DNA of 64,000 nucleotides, from contig DASVRI010000039.1 in the NCBI GenBank assembly GCA_036388675.1, positions 124,001-188,000 on the forward strand, in the 5' to 3' direction. The position numbers were made by a program, and so were the translations under genes. The notes below the pieces were generated by a model that searched no databases, was not told the origin of the DNA, and worked only from the letters and a program-made list of their open reading frames with translations. The DNA comes from DASVUS01 sp036388675. GTDB taxonomy: Bacteria; Armatimonadota; Abditibacteriia; Abditibacteriales; Abditibacteriaceae. This document shows, in pieces, positions 34,672-43,721 of this stretch (its first letter is position 1; the number at the start of each line of letters is the position of its first letter).

Positions 34672-35187
34672 ATGGCGCTATTCAGTGTCAACGCACAGCG
34701 ATTCGATCCCTACAAGAATTTCAAGTTCCGCGTGAAGTGGGATGGGCGTTATGTGGCCGGAGTCTGCAAAGTGGGTGCGCTTAAACGCACAACCGAAGTC
34801 GTTGAGCATCGTGAAGGCGGCGACCCGAGCACCGGACGTAAATCGCCCGGACGCACCAAATACGAGGCCCTGACACTGGAGCGGGGCGTAACACACGACA
34901 CCGAATTCGAGCAGTGGGCCAACAAGGTGTGGAATTTCGGCTCGGGCCTGGGCGCAGAAGTATCGCTCAAAGATTTCCGCAAAGACATCATCGTGGAAAT
35001 GTATAACGAGGCCGGCCAACTGGTCTTGGCGTATAAGCTTTATCGCTGCTGGGTTTCAGAATACCAAGCCCTGCCCGACCTGGACGCCAATGCCAACGCC
35101 ATCGCGATTCAAACGCTCAAGCTGGAAAACGAAGGTTGGGAGCGCGACCTCGAAGTGGCCGAACCCACTGAACCAAGCTTTACCTGA
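34672..35187 (+). CDS. eCIS inner tube protein (T4 gp19-like)
   Basis: 171 residues. The Hcp/gp19-like tube protein forms the rigid inner tube. Marks: 'DPYKNFKFRVKWDGRYVAGV', 'GALKRTTEVVEHREGGDPST', 'YEALTLERGVTHDTEFEQWA' and 'CWVSEYQALPDLDANANAIA' with 'IQTLKLENEGWERD'. ATG 34672 follows GAAGGAGGCGACTCG, a strong ribosome site consistent with high expression. It lies 66 bases after the sheath gene. Only one tube gene is present, unlike the Afp/Pvc set with two (Afp1, Afp5). Confidence 0.92.
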   Translation: MALFSVNAQRFDPYKNFKFRVKWDGRYVAGVCKVGALKRTTEVVEHREGGDPSTGRKSPGRTKYEALTLERGVTHDTEFEQWANKVWNFGSGLGAEVSLKDFRKDIIVEMYNEAGQLVLAYKLYRCWVSEYQALPDLDANANAIAIQTLKLENEGWERDLEVAEPTEPSFT

Positions 35188-35222
35188 CCGGCCCCGTAAA
35201 ACGCCAGTCGAGTACTCGTTAA

Positions 35223-35978
35223 TTGCCCGACCTCTCATTTGCGATGCGTGCGCTTTCCTCGACCGAACTGCTCGCCATCTGGGAAACGGAACTCACCTCA
35301 GATGGTGTCGAGCGAGCCTTGTCTTTGCTGTCCGCTGCCTTCATAGAAACGTCACGTGAAGATCTGGCACAGTGGAGCATCGGACGGCGTGACGCCACTC
35401 TTTTGCAGTTGCGAGAACTCGCTTTTGGTTCCAGCCTCGCCAGCGTAGAAAGCTGCCCGCGTTGTGGTGAACAACTGGAATTGAACTTCACCGTTGACGA
35501 CGTGCGAGTCGAACCGGCAACAGAGAACGAAGCAACATTGTCGCTCCATAAGGACGCTTACGAAATACTGTTTCGCTTGCCGAACAGCCGCGATTTACAA
35601 GCTATTGCTGCTTGCGCCAACCAGATGGATAGCCGCGCCGTTCTGCTTGAACGGTGTCTGCATGAAGCCTCGCAGAACGGTCAAGCTGTGTCGGCTACGC
35701 AACTGCCGCAAGATGTGGTGGAAGCAATTGCAGAGCGCATGGCACAGGCCGATCCTGGCGCGCACATGCAACTCGATCTGTGTTGCCCCGCGTGCGAGCA
35801 TCGCTGGCAAACAAACTTTGACATTGTGTCGTTCTTTTGGAGCGAAATCGACGCCTGGGCACAACGCCTTCTGGGTGAAGTGCATACGCTGGCACGGGCC
35901 TATGGTTGGCGAGAAATGGACATCTTGAATATGCATCCTCACCGCCGTCGCTTTTACATGGAGAAAATCAGCGCATGA
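35223..35978 (+). CDS. T4 gp26-like baseplate protein with zinc ribbon
   Basis: 251 residues. The frame 'LSSTELLAIWETEL' at the N-terminus and 'LARAYGWREMDILNMHPHRR' at the C-terminus are typical of the T4 baseplate (gp26/gp51-like) family common in eCIS and phages. Inside are two Cys pairs, 'ESCPRCGEQLEL' (about residue 80) and 'DLCCPACEHRWQTNF' (about 186), which likely bind zinc. TTG 35223 follows GAGTACTCGTTAA (the palindrome as ribosome site); ATG 35244 is an alternative. It overlaps the next gene by 4 bases (ATGA). Confidence 0.7.
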   Translation: MPDLSFAMRALSSTELLAIWETELTSDGVERALSLLSAAFIETSREDLAQWSIGRRDATLLQLRELAFGSSLASVESCPRCGEQLELNFTVDDVRVEPATENEATLSLHKDAYEILFRLPNSRDLQAIAACANQMDSRAVLLERCLHEASQNGQAVSATQLPQDVVEAIAERMAQADPGAHMQLDLCCPACEHRWQTNFDIVSFFWSEIDAWAQRLLGEVHTLARAYGWREMDILNMHPHRRRFYMEKISA

Positions 35979-36631
35979 GCGACTATCTCAGTACTCTGGC
36001 AGCGCGTAGCCACGACGCGCAATCAACATTGCAGCCCCGCGTCTCTTCGCTGTTTGAGCCGCTACCCGAAACAACGCCATTCTCATCCAACGTCAATGTT
36101 GATACCAATGCCGAGTCGCCCTTTGCCGAAGCAACGCAATCTGCTTCTGCGCCCGTTGCGTCGCCACGAGCATCGTCACCATTCGCGACTCCAACAGCGT
36201 TTCCCACTCCTACACCACGGCCAACCACTGCGCCACATGAGCCTTTATTGAACACGCAGAGTACTCATTTGCAGTTAGCCGTGGAGCCAACCGAAAGCCA
36301 CGCATTGAAAACAGAAAACTCGCTCCATTTGCCCTCAGAGCGTCAGCCACCAATCGCCCCACGCATGGAAGCGGCTTTGCCTTCCCACAAAAACGCCATT
36401 GATCCAGGAAGCGTGTTCCAACCAAACATAACACGACGCAGCGAAGCGCCGTTGCCCGTGGAGATGCCAACACAAACGGCACCAACGATCAAAGTCACCA
36501 TCGGGCGCATTGAGGTACGGGCCGTGATGCCTTCTTCACCACCAACAAGGCGTGCTCATTCAACGGCTGCCTCAACGACTAAGCTGTCGATTGACGAGTA
36601 CTTGAAACAGCGCAGCGGAGGGCAGCGGTGA
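35975..36631 (+). CDS. Disordered eCIS-associated protein with conserved C-terminal motif
   Basis: 218 residues. Most of the chain is Pro/Ser/Thr/Ala-rich and disordered. The end is ordered and charged: 'PTIKVTIGRIEVRAVMPS' followed by 'LSIDEYLKQRSGGQR'. Similar tails occur in small hypothetical genes next to eCIS DUF4255 genes (recalled, not checked). ATG 35975 overlaps the previous stop, and the gene overlaps the next start by 4 bases, so all are translated together. It may be a linker or assembly peptide. Confidence 0.6.
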   Translation: MSDYLSTLAARSHDAQSTLQPRVSSLFEPLPETTPFSSNVNVDTNAESPFAEATQSASAPVASPRASSPFATPTAFPTPTPRPTTAPHEPLLNTQSTHLQLAVEPTESHALKTENSLHLPSERQPPIAPRMEAALPSHKNAIDPGSVFQPNITRRSEAPLPVEMPTQTAPTIKVTIGRIEVRAVMPSSPPTRRAHSTAASTTKLSIDEYLKQRSGGQR

Positions 36632-37848
36632 GCAATTACCTGGCGATAGCGACTGTGACAGCCACGCTGCGCCACATGTTGCAATCGTCTGTTGGCGGCG
36701 ATGTGCCGGGTGCGACCGTTACTTCATTGCGCCCCGACAGCTTGCCGGGTGGTAACTTGCCGCCTTCGGTCAACGTGTATTTGTATCAAGCCACTCCCAA
36801 CACCGCCTGGCGCTGTGCCGATCTCCCCACGCGCCGCGCCGATGGCTCGCTGGTTCAGCGCCCCCAGGCAGCGCTCGACCTGCACTATTTATTAACGTTC
36901 TCCGGCAATGAAAGCCAGTTGGAGCCGCAGCGTTTGCTGGGCAGCGTCGCACGCACGCTGCACGAGCGCCCGTTGCTCACCGCGCAGATGATTCAAGACA
37001 CCCTCGCCGATCCAAGCTTCGGTTTTCTGGCCGGTTCAAACCTGGCCGATGAAGTCGAGCGCGTCAAGTTCACGCCATCTGTAATGTCGTTGGAGGAGTT
37101 GTCTAAATTGTGGTCGGTCTTCTTTCAGGCGCCCTATGCACTCTCAACAGCCTATCAGGGAACTGTCGTCCTGATCGAAAGCGATGAGACGCCCAGAACA
37201 GCTTTGCCGGTGCGCGAGCGCAATCTGCATGTCGTGCCGTTCCGCCATCCCAGAATTGAACGCGTGGTTTCTCAAGATGGGCCGGATCAACCCGTTGTCG
37301 CAGGGAGTACTCTGCTGATTCAAGGACAGGAATTGCATGGCGAAACCACGCAGGTGCGCGTCGGCGGGGTCGAAGTCACGCCGACCGTTGTCACCCATAC
37401 GCAGATCACGCTGCCACTTACAACACCGCCACTGCCTGCCGGGGCGCTGCGGGCCGGAGTCCAGGGCGTGCAAGTCATTCATCCCATGTTGATGGGAACG
37501 CCGCCAGTGCTGCATCGCGGCTTCGAATCGAACGTGGCGGCGCTCGTGCTACACCCGACAATTACACCGACGAATGCGACCGCCGCGCAAATCACGCTTT
37601 CCGTCAATCCCGCTGTCGGTCGGAAGCAGCGCGTTGTTTTGTTGCTCGACGAGCGAAGTGCCGGTGTGCCGGAAGCTTTCAGTTTCGTTGCCCCGCCACG
37701 GGCAGCAGATTCCAACTCGCTGATTATTCCCATTAGCGGAGTTGGGACAGGTCAGTATTTTGTGCGCCTGCAAGTAGATGGCGCCCAAAGCCCACTCGAT
37801 TTAGACCCGGGTAGTGCCACACCGGGCCCACTGGTGACGATTTCATGA
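36628..37848 (+). CDS. DUF4255 protein, Pvc16-like tube terminator, with IPT-like domains
   Basis: 406 residues. Residues about 5-190 are the DUF4255/Pvc16 N-terminal domain: 'LAIATVTATLRHMLQSSVGG', 'PPSVNVYLYQATPNTAWRCA', 'ALDLHYLLTFSGNESQLEPQ'. It caps the tube and sheath distal end. From about 225 come beta-sandwich segments ('VVAGSTLLIQGQELHGETTQ'), like IPT/TIG domains, and a second one near 300-400. Start ATG 36628 overlaps the former stop by 4 bases. Confidence 0.82.
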   Translation: MSNYLAIATVTATLRHMLQSSVGGDVPGATVTSLRPDSLPGGNLPPSVNVYLYQATPNTAWRCADLPTRRADGSLVQRPQAALDLHYLLTFSGNESQLEPQRLLGSVARTLHERPLLTAQMIQDTLADPSFGFLAGSNLADEVERVKFTPSVMSLEELSKLWSVFFQAPYALSTAYQGTVVLIESDETPRTALPVRERNLHVVPFRHPRIERVVSQDGPDQPVVAGSTLLIQGQELHGETTQVRVGGVEVTPTVVTHTQITLPLTTPPLPAGALRAGVQGVQVIHPMLMGTPPVLHRGFESNVAALVLHPTITPTNATAAQITLSVNPAVGRKQRVVLLLDERSAGVPEAFSFVAPPRAADSNSLIIPISGVGTGQYFVRLQVDGAQSPLDLDPGSATPGPLVTIS

Positions 37849-39911
37849 ACGCACATGCTGCCGACAACCAATGGTCTGAATTCACATGGCATGAGGCCAA
37901 TCAGTGCTATCTGATGACGGCACTGGCTGAGTTGCGTGGTACTCTGGAGCGTCACATCGCGAGTACTCGCGGCGAAGTTTGCGAGGATGCGTCAGTGCAT
38001 TCTGCGGCATCCACTGCCGCAACAGAGAATGCTTTAGAGAAGATTCGTTCGGCCATGTCGGCGCCACCAGCTCTGGAGGCACTCTGCGCGGCATTCAGGC
38101 TATCGGCTTTCGAACGGGATGTGCTATTGTTAAGCGCTGGTCCAGAATTGGATTCCAGCTTCGCACGGCTGTGCGCCGTTGCGCAGGGTGATGCGCAACG
38201 CACCTACCCCACATTCAGCCTGGCACTATCGGCTTTGCCAGGCGCCCATTGGAGCGCCCTGACACCCGCTGCGCCTTTGCGCCATTGGCGACTCCTTGAA
38301 TTAGTCAGCAATCCAATCGACATGGCTTTGACGCTCAGCCCGCTGCGCATTGACGAATGTACCTTGCATTACCTGGCCGGCACTCCGCACCTGGACGAAC
38401 GGCTCACAGGCCTGATGGAGATGTTGCGGCCCGGCAGCGAACTGGTGCCTTCGCATCAAGAACTGGCCGCGCGTCTCGTGGCGGCATGGTCGCAGAGTAA
38501 TGGCTCGCTGCCGATTATTCAATTGTGCGGTGCAGAATCGCTGAGCAAGCGCGCCATTGCCGCTGCCGCTTGTTCGGCGCTGGGGCTCAGCCTGTATATC
38601 TTACCGGCTTACGCCGTTCCTGTGGCGGCAAACGAAATTGAGTCTCTGCTCCGGCTGTGGGAACGCGAAGCGGCGTTGCGCCCGAGCGCGCTACTACTCG
38701 ATTGCGAGTACTCGGACACCCCGGATGCTGCGCGCGCTTTGACGGTAATGCGCCTTATGGAGAGCATTCGCAGCCCGTTGATTGTATCGGCACACGAGCG
38801 CTTGCGCACATCGCCCAGCGTTTCGCGCACGATCCTTACTTTTGATGTGCGCAAGCCGAGCGCGAGTGAGCAGCGTCTTGTTTGGGGCAGTGCGTTGGGT
38901 GTAGCCGAGTCGGAAATGAACGGCAAAATGGCATCACTCGTTTCGCAATTCAATTTAAATGTGCCGCTGATTCATGCGGCGTGTGCTGATGCACTGAGCA
39001 GTCTCAGCCGTGACGGCGAACCACCAATCTCTTCCAGAGCTGCAGCGAGCCAACTTGACGATTCTTTATGGGACGCCTGCCGCGTGCAGGCACGCACACA
39101 ATTGAATGACCTCGCACAACGCATCGAACCGGCAGCCACCTGGGACGAATTGGTGCTACCCCAATCGCAACGACAAGTTCTGCACGACATCGCCATGCAT
39201 GTGCGCCAGCGCAGCAAAGTGTATGAACACTGGGGCTTCGCACGCAAAGGTACGCGCGGTCTCGGTATCAGCGCGCTGTTTGCCGGGCAGAGCGGCACCG
39301 GCAAAACAATGGCGGCTGAAGTGCTCGCCAATGAACTGCGGCTCGACCTCTATCTCATCGACTTAAGTTCAGTCGTCAGCAAATACATCGGAGAAACCGA
39401 GAAAAATTTGCGGCGTGTCTTCGATGCCGCTGAAGAAGGCGGCGCGATTCTGCTCTTTGATGAAGCCGATGCTCTGTTCGGCAAACGCAGCGAAGTGAAG
39501 GATAGCCATGATCGTTATGCCAACATCGAGATCAGCTACCTTTTGCAGCGTATGGAGAGTTATCGTGGCCTCGCAATTTTAACAACCAACATGAAGGATG
39601 CGCTGGATACGGCATTTCTGCGCCGCATTCAGTTCGTGGTGCAGTTCCCATTTCCCGATGCCGCGCAACGTACCGAGATTTGGCAGCGCATTTTTCCGGC
39701 GAGCACTCCTACCGCGAACCTCGACGCCGCTAAGCTGGCACGTCTTAATGTCGCAGGCGGCAACATCCGCAATATCGCTATTAACGCGGCTTTTGGCGCG
39801 GCGGATGAGAACAGCCCGGTGCAAATGTCGCATTTGCTGCAAGCCGCGCGCGCCGAGTACTCGAAACTGGAACGCACCTTAACCGAAGCCGAGAGCGGAG
39901 GTTGGACATGA
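37845..39911 (+). CDS. eCIS AAA+ ATPase (Afp15/Pvc15-like)
   Basis: 688 residues. C-terminal AAA+ domain: Walker A 'FAGQSGTGKTMAAEVLA' at about residue 480, Walker B 'GAILLFDEADALFGKRS' at about 533, sensor region 'NIEISYLLQRMESYRGLAIL' and arginine-finger region 'DALDTAFLRRIQFVVQFPFP'. The N-terminal 400 residues are the helical, poorly conserved part with a diverged ATPase-like fold, as in Afp15. It probably helps assemble or load the particle. GAGTACTC occurs at 37961, 38706 and 39855. Confidence 0.9.
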   Translation: MNAHAADNQWSEFTWHEANQCYLMTALAELRGTLERHIASTRGEVCEDASVHSAASTAATENALEKIRSAMSAPPALEALCAAFRLSAFERDVLLLSAGPELDSSFARLCAVAQGDAQRTYPTFSLALSALPGAHWSALTPAAPLRHWRLLELVSNPIDMALTLSPLRIDECTLHYLAGTPHLDERLTGLMEMLRPGSELVPSHQELAARLVAAWSQSNGSLPIIQLCGAESLSKRAIAAAACSALGLSLYILPAYAVPVAANEIESLLRLWEREAALRPSALLLDCEYSDTPDAARALTVMRLMESIRSPLIVSAHERLRTSPSVSRTILTFDVRKPSASEQRLVWGSALGVAESEMNGKMASLVSQFNLNVPLIHAACADALSSLSRDGEPPISSRAAASQLDDSLWDACRVQARTQLNDLAQRIEPAATWDELVLPQSQRQVLHDIAMHVRQRSKVYEHWGFARKGTRGLGISALFAGQSGTGKTMAAEVLANELRLDLYLIDLSSVVSKYIGETEKNLRRVFDAAEEGGAILLFDEADALFGKRSEVKDSHDRYANIEISYLLQRMESYRGLAILTTNMKDALDTAFLRRIQFVVQFPFPDAAQRTEIWQRIFPASTPTANLDAAKLARLNVAGGNIRNIAINAAFGAADENSPVQMSHLLQAARAEYSKLERTLTEAESGGWT

Positions 39912-40183
39912 AGCCCATATCGGAGATGAAGCCAAACATTGAACTGCACATCGAGGAACTTGTGCTGCACGGATTTTCGCCCAGTGATCGCATTGCCATT
40001 GGGATGGCTGTTGAGCATGAGTTGGCACGGCTCTTCGCCGAGCGAGGTGTGTCATCCTCGCTCGCGCAGGGCGGAGAAATGGCACGACTGAACGCCGGTG
40101 CATTCCAAGTTGCTCCGGGAGCACGGTCTGACACCATTGGGACGCAGGTCGCGCAGTCGGTGCATAGAGGGCTGAGCCAATGA
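39908..40183 (+). CDS. Small eCIS-associated protein
   Basis: 91 residues, helical. The core 'NIELHIEELVLHGFSPSDRI' with 'AIGMAVEHELARLFAERGV' is a form often found in short genes between the ATPase and a DUF4157 gene in eCIS clusters (from memory). Function unknown. ATG 39908 follows GCGGAGGTTGGAC. It overlaps the preceding and following genes by 4 bases each, so translation is coupled. Confidence 0.65.
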   Translation: MKPISEMKPNIELHIEELVLHGFSPSDRIAIGMAVEHELARLFAERGVSSSLAQGGEMARLNAGAFQVAPGARSDTIGTQVAQSVHRGLSQ

Positions 40184-43104
40184 GCAGCAGAACGCAGGGT
40201 CACAGGGCACCGCAGGCATCATTCACACCGGTTCAAAGCGGGCTCTTGCAACGCACAGGCACCTGTGGCGGAACACGGAAGCTATCCGGTGAGAGCGGAG
40301 AGTGCCGCGAGAAACACTTGCAGCATCGTGCCGTCACTGCATCAAAGAATTCCAGCGTGCCGCCGATTGTGCATGAAGTGCTGCACTCATCGGGGCAACC
40401 GCTCGATGCGAGTACTCGGGATTTCATGGAGTCACGTTTTGATCACGACTTCAGCCGGGTGCGCGTGCATACGGATGCTAAAGCGGCGGAATCGGCCCAG
40501 GCGGTGAATGCGCTCGCTTACACGGTTAGACATAATGTCGTCTTCGGCGCGAGTGAATATGCGCCAGCGAGCTCTCGCGGACGCGAGCTTCTGGGTCACG
40601 AACTCGCGCACACCATTCAGCAGCGAAATGCGGGCGATGCGCCGCTAACTGCGCATTCAAATGATGTTCTTGAATCGAGCGCTGAAGCTGCAGGGCGAGA
40701 CGTCTCCAGCGGACGAAGCGTCTCGCGTGATCTTCCCTCCTGTGGCATCGGTTTGTCCCGGACACCGGACGAGGAGCGTGAGGCCGCCGTGAAAGAAGCC
40801 GAAGCCTTCCTTGCGAGCGTGGAAAAGGAGGAGAAAGAAGAGGAAGAGCGCGCTGCTGGTTCTCAGAAGAAACCTTCGAAGTTTTCACCGGGAGGTTTTA
40901 CTGATAACGACATCGACGAAGCAGCCGGAAAAACTAAGGATAAAGCTAAGCTTGCGGCAACTCCACCTGTGGGAAACAAGACAAAAGAGGATCGGCGCAA
41001 CCGAACTATTCGCTATTATCGCAACAAGCCGGATGAAAAGCTTGAGGCAGCTTACCGCAGCCGGCTCAAACTTTATCTGGAAGATCGACTGCAAGGTCAA
41101 AAACACTGGGATCTGGAAGCTCAAGAAGAGATTATAAAGGAGCGTGCGCCAAATGCGCCGTGGCACGAAGACGCGCGCCAGGAGTTCCTTGCACAACTGG
41201 AGGAACAGAAGCGCGCCGAGGTCCGGCAAGAACGTCTGCAACAACTGCCTGAGAAAGTGAGAGGCCAGTTCCAACAGCTTGGCAAGAAAACAAAAGGATG
41301 GGCCAGGGAGGAACAAGACTTGGCGCAGGAGCTTTTGTGGCGCTGGATCGAGTACTACGATCAGGGTCTCGGCTCCCCTGCCTCGACTGACCGGATCCGT
41401 AAGGAACTCGTTGCGCATTACGAAACATGGCTGCGGGCCGCGGATCGAGCAATTCAGCAAGATTGTAAGAGAAGACCACGCCTTGCCAGTTTGGGAGATA
41501 AAATTCGGCGGAACTTAGAAAACGCTCAGGGTGATCCTTGTAAACCATGGTTTGAGGAGAGTCACCAGTATGGATACTCCGAACTCCATCAACTGGAATC
41601 ATTCATGCGTGTGACGACTGTTTACGAAAAGCCTGAGTTCAAGATGTACCTGAATATACACACATGGGTTGAGGAATTTCGAGGGCGTACCAACCCCGAA
41701 GCGATTCTGGCGAAGATGAGAGGACAGGGCGTGATCGGGATAGGCACAGGGGGATTTGGTGGACTTGGGGCACGAATCTTTAACGGACTGCCTAAAGTGG
41801 CGCCAAAGCCTACCCCCATGTCTCCAAAGCAACCTATCGGCTATAAGCTGCCAAACGCTTCGCCTCCTGCACCTACACCTGCTGCCACATCTCCCAAGCG
41901 CACCATCGGCTTTCAGTCACAAAACCCGCCGACGCCAACGCCTACACCTGCAACCTCGACTCCCAAGCAACCCATCGGTTATAAACTGCAAAACACTTCA
42001 CCTCCTGTGCCGACGCCTACAGTCACGTCTCCAAAGCCTCGTATCGGCTTTCAGTCACAAAACACTCCGCCTCCTACATCGACACCTGCTGCCACATCTC
42101 CCAAGCGTCGCATCGGTTTTCAGTCACAAAATGCTCCGCCTCCTGCACCTGTGTCCACCGATGTCCCCTCTCGTGTCAGCCCACCTACCGCCGGGTTTGG
42201 CAGAGATACCAAGCCGGCTCCTGCCGGTTCGGTTCCACAGGACAGTCCGGTCATAACGCAGATGCCACCGGCACGGGTGGTACCTACGTCGCAGGGCGAT
42301 GGTTCAACTCCTGTGGTTACCGGTCAAAGGCGCAATCAGCCCGCACAAGCGACGGTCGGCAAAAATCCGCCTATTGACGAGTCGACACAATCTAAGACTC
42401 CCGGGAAACCCGCAACAGACATTGAACCGCCGAAAACGAGCAGGCCGGCGAAAGCTTCAACTGCACAAAAAGCAAAAGCGCAATCTGTTAAAGAAGATCC
42501 TCAAAGAGGCGTGAAAGAGGCCCTGAAAAGGACGGATCAAAGATTAGCCAAGGGACGAAAGGAAGTTGACGCATACAACAAGCGAATTGAAAAGGCGAGG
42601 GAGAAAGTAAGGTCTTTGCTGGAGAAGAAGAACAATGCCCCCAAAGATGATCCGGGCCTGGGTAAGGTTCTGGACGATTTGCAGGCGGCTCGCAATCAAC
42701 TGGATGAACTAACAGAGCAGCGGGATCATCAGGTCGGTCTTAATCAGGAACATCAAGCGACTGCCGCCAGGCTCCAACAAGCACTCGATACGAAGACCTA
42801 TGATCGCCCGACGGATTTTTGGGCAGGAGTGCGTGAAAAAGTTTGGCAAAACGCTCTAAAGGAAGGTAAAGGCAAGGTTCTAAGCCCGTCGAAAACTCAG
42901 ATCAAAGAGGGTGATTCGTGGGTGATGGGGCACAAAGAAAAGTATGAGTTTCGCAAGCATCAGAAAAGTGCAGCGGAGCGAGGTATATCCCGGGAGGAAT
43001 TCATCAAAGAACATAACGATCCCAAGCACTACCGACCGGAAACAAAGGCAGATAACGAGAGCCACTTGTATGAAGACAAAACCGACGCGTATCTGGGGCA
43101 TTGA
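40180..43104 (+). CDS. eCIS cargo: DUF4157 protein with GH-E family (HNH/EndoVII) nuclease C-terminus
   Basis: 974 residues. (1) Residues about 8-40: leader 'SFTPVQSGLLQR' and Cys motif, shared with the gene at 43722. (2) About 65-150: DUF4157, 'LDASTRDFMESRFDHDFSRV', ending 'GHELAHTIQQ' (HExxH-like metalloprotease site). (3) About 200-520: charged helical region. (4) About 545-660: five tandem proline-rich repeats. (5) About 770-870: Lys-rich coiled coil. (6) Last 70 residues: 'WVMGHKEKYEFRKHQKSAAE', 'FIKEHNDPKHYRPE' and 'NESHLYE', matching the GH-E HNH/EndoVII toxin nuclease. So this is probably a DNA-cutting effector packed by the injection system. The lack of GAGTACTC after 40417 suggests recent gain. 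Confidence 0.85.
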   Translation: MSSRTQGHRAPQASFTPVQSGLLQRTGTCGGTRKLSGESGECREKHLQHRAVTASKNSSVPPIVHEVLHSSGQPLDASTRDFMESRFDHDFSRVRVHTDAKAAESAQAVNALAYTVRHNVVFGASEYAPASSRGRELLGHELAHTIQQRNAGDAPLTAHSNDVLESSAEAAGRDVSSGRSVSRDLPSCGIGLSRTPDEEREAAVKEAEAFLASVEKEEKEEEERAAGSQKKPSKFSPGGFTDNDIDEAAGKTKDKAKLAATPPVGNKTKEDRRNRTIRYYRNKPDEKLEAAYRSRLKLYLEDRLQGQKHWDLEAQEEIIKERAPNAPWHEDARQEFLAQLEEQKRAEVRQERLQQLPEKVRGQFQQLGKKTKGWAREEQDLAQELLWRWIEYYDQGLGSPASTDRIRKELVAHYETWLRAADRAIQQDCKRRPRLASLGDKIRRNLENAQGDPCKPWFEESHQYGYSELHQLESFMRVTTVYEKPEFKMYLNIHTWVEEFRGRTNPEAILAKMRGQGVIGIGTGGFGGLGARIFNGLPKVAPKPTPMSPKQPIGYKLPNASPPAPTPAATSPKRTIGFQSQNPPTPTPTPATSTPKQPIGYKLQNTSPPVPTPTVTSPKPRIGFQSQNTPPPTSTPAATSPKRRIGFQSQNAPPPAPVSTDVPSRVSPPTAGFGRDTKPAPAGSVPQDSPVITQMPPARVVPTSQGDGSTPVVTGQRRNQPAQATVGKNPPIDESTQSKTPGKPATDIEPPKTSRPAKASTAQKAKAQSVKEDPQRGVKEALKRTDQRLAKGRKEVDAYNKRIEKAREKVRSLLEKKNNAPKDDPGLGKVLDDLQAARNQLDELTEQRDHQVGLNQEHQATAARLQQALDTKTYDRPTDFWAGVREKVWQNALKEGKGKVLSPSKTQIKEGDSWVMGHKEKYEFRKHQKSAAERGISREEFIKEHNDPKHYRPETKADNESHLYEDKTDAYLGH
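41815..42170 (+). repeat. Five tandem proline-rich repeats of about 69-72 bp
   Basis: Inside the DUF4157 gene, units of the form 'SPKxxIGFQSQNxPPPxPTP' (alternating with 'SPKQPIGYKLxN') recur five times with clear nucleotide likeness (e.g. ATCGGCTTTCAGTCACAAAA, repeated). They make a flexible linker between the head and toxin parts. Such repeats are easily gained or lost. Confidence 0.85.
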
Positions 43105-43106
43105 CT

Positions 43107-43700
43107 ATGAGTGGAAAAGACGCGCCTATCTCGCCTGAGAACAAAACAATCGCGCAATATGTCGCATCGGCCTTTGGCGGGATACCGCGTGTCGACGAAT
43201 ATGTAGACCGACTGGAACAATTGGCCGTCGGTATTCTATATAGCCAAGATCGACCGCGAGAAGGTGTCACGGCCTACTCGACAATCAAACTTTCGGATCA
43301 CCCTATGAAGTGGGGAACAGGAGAATTTCCTACCAGACTGGAGTTGGCAGGAGTGTGCGTGAACACTGTAGAGTTCTTTCCCAACGTACTGGCCTCGGCT
43401 GCATTTTGCATCATGCGGAGCGAAGCCGTGTATCATCCAGGTACTGTCCTACCGAATCATGTTCGCCAGTTCTACGAGGCTTCGAAGTTACCTCACCTTT
43501 ATCTCACCGCGCCTTTTCTGTGGGAGAAGGAGTTAGCAATGCTCGATTGCGGAACAAAGAAAGTAAGCTGGCTTCTGGCGATGCCGATTTCTGATGCCGA
43601 ATACCTTTACTTGCAGGAGCATGGCGATCACGCGTTTGAACAAGCGTTGGAGAAGCAGCATGTCGATGCCTCTGATTTGGATAGGGCATCCGTAATTTGA
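43107..43700 (+). CDS. SUFU-family putative immunity protein
   Basis: 197 residues. The Suppressor-of-fused domain family is seen in 'LEQLAVGILYSQDRPREGVT', 'STIKLSDHPM', 'FPTRLELAGVC', 'PHLYLTAPFLWEKELAMLDC', 'KKVSWLLAMPISDAEYLYLQ' and the C-terminal 'HVDASDLDRASVI'. Bacterial SUFU proteins are known immunity proteins in polymorphic toxin systems and often protect against nuclease toxins. It starts 2 bases after the GH-E toxin stop (ATG 43107; TTG 43101 overlaps), the classic toxin-immunity arrangement. No GAGTACTC inside. Confidence 0.8.
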   Translation: MSGKDAPISPENKTIAQYVASAFGGIPRVDEYVDRLEQLAVGILYSQDRPREGVTAYSTIKLSDHPMKWGTGEFPTRLELAGVCVNTVEFFPNVLASAAFCIMRSEAVYHPGTVLPNHVRQFYEASKLPHLYLTAPFLWEKELAMLDCGTKKVSWLLAMPISDAEYLYLQEHGDHAFEQALEKQHVDASDLDRASVI

Positions 43701-43721
43701 AGTGAGCATAGGTAGAACGTG

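Noticed and set aside
41815..42170. CRISPR-like repeats
   Set aside because: Units are contiguous, coding and translated as proline-rich repeats; no spacers.
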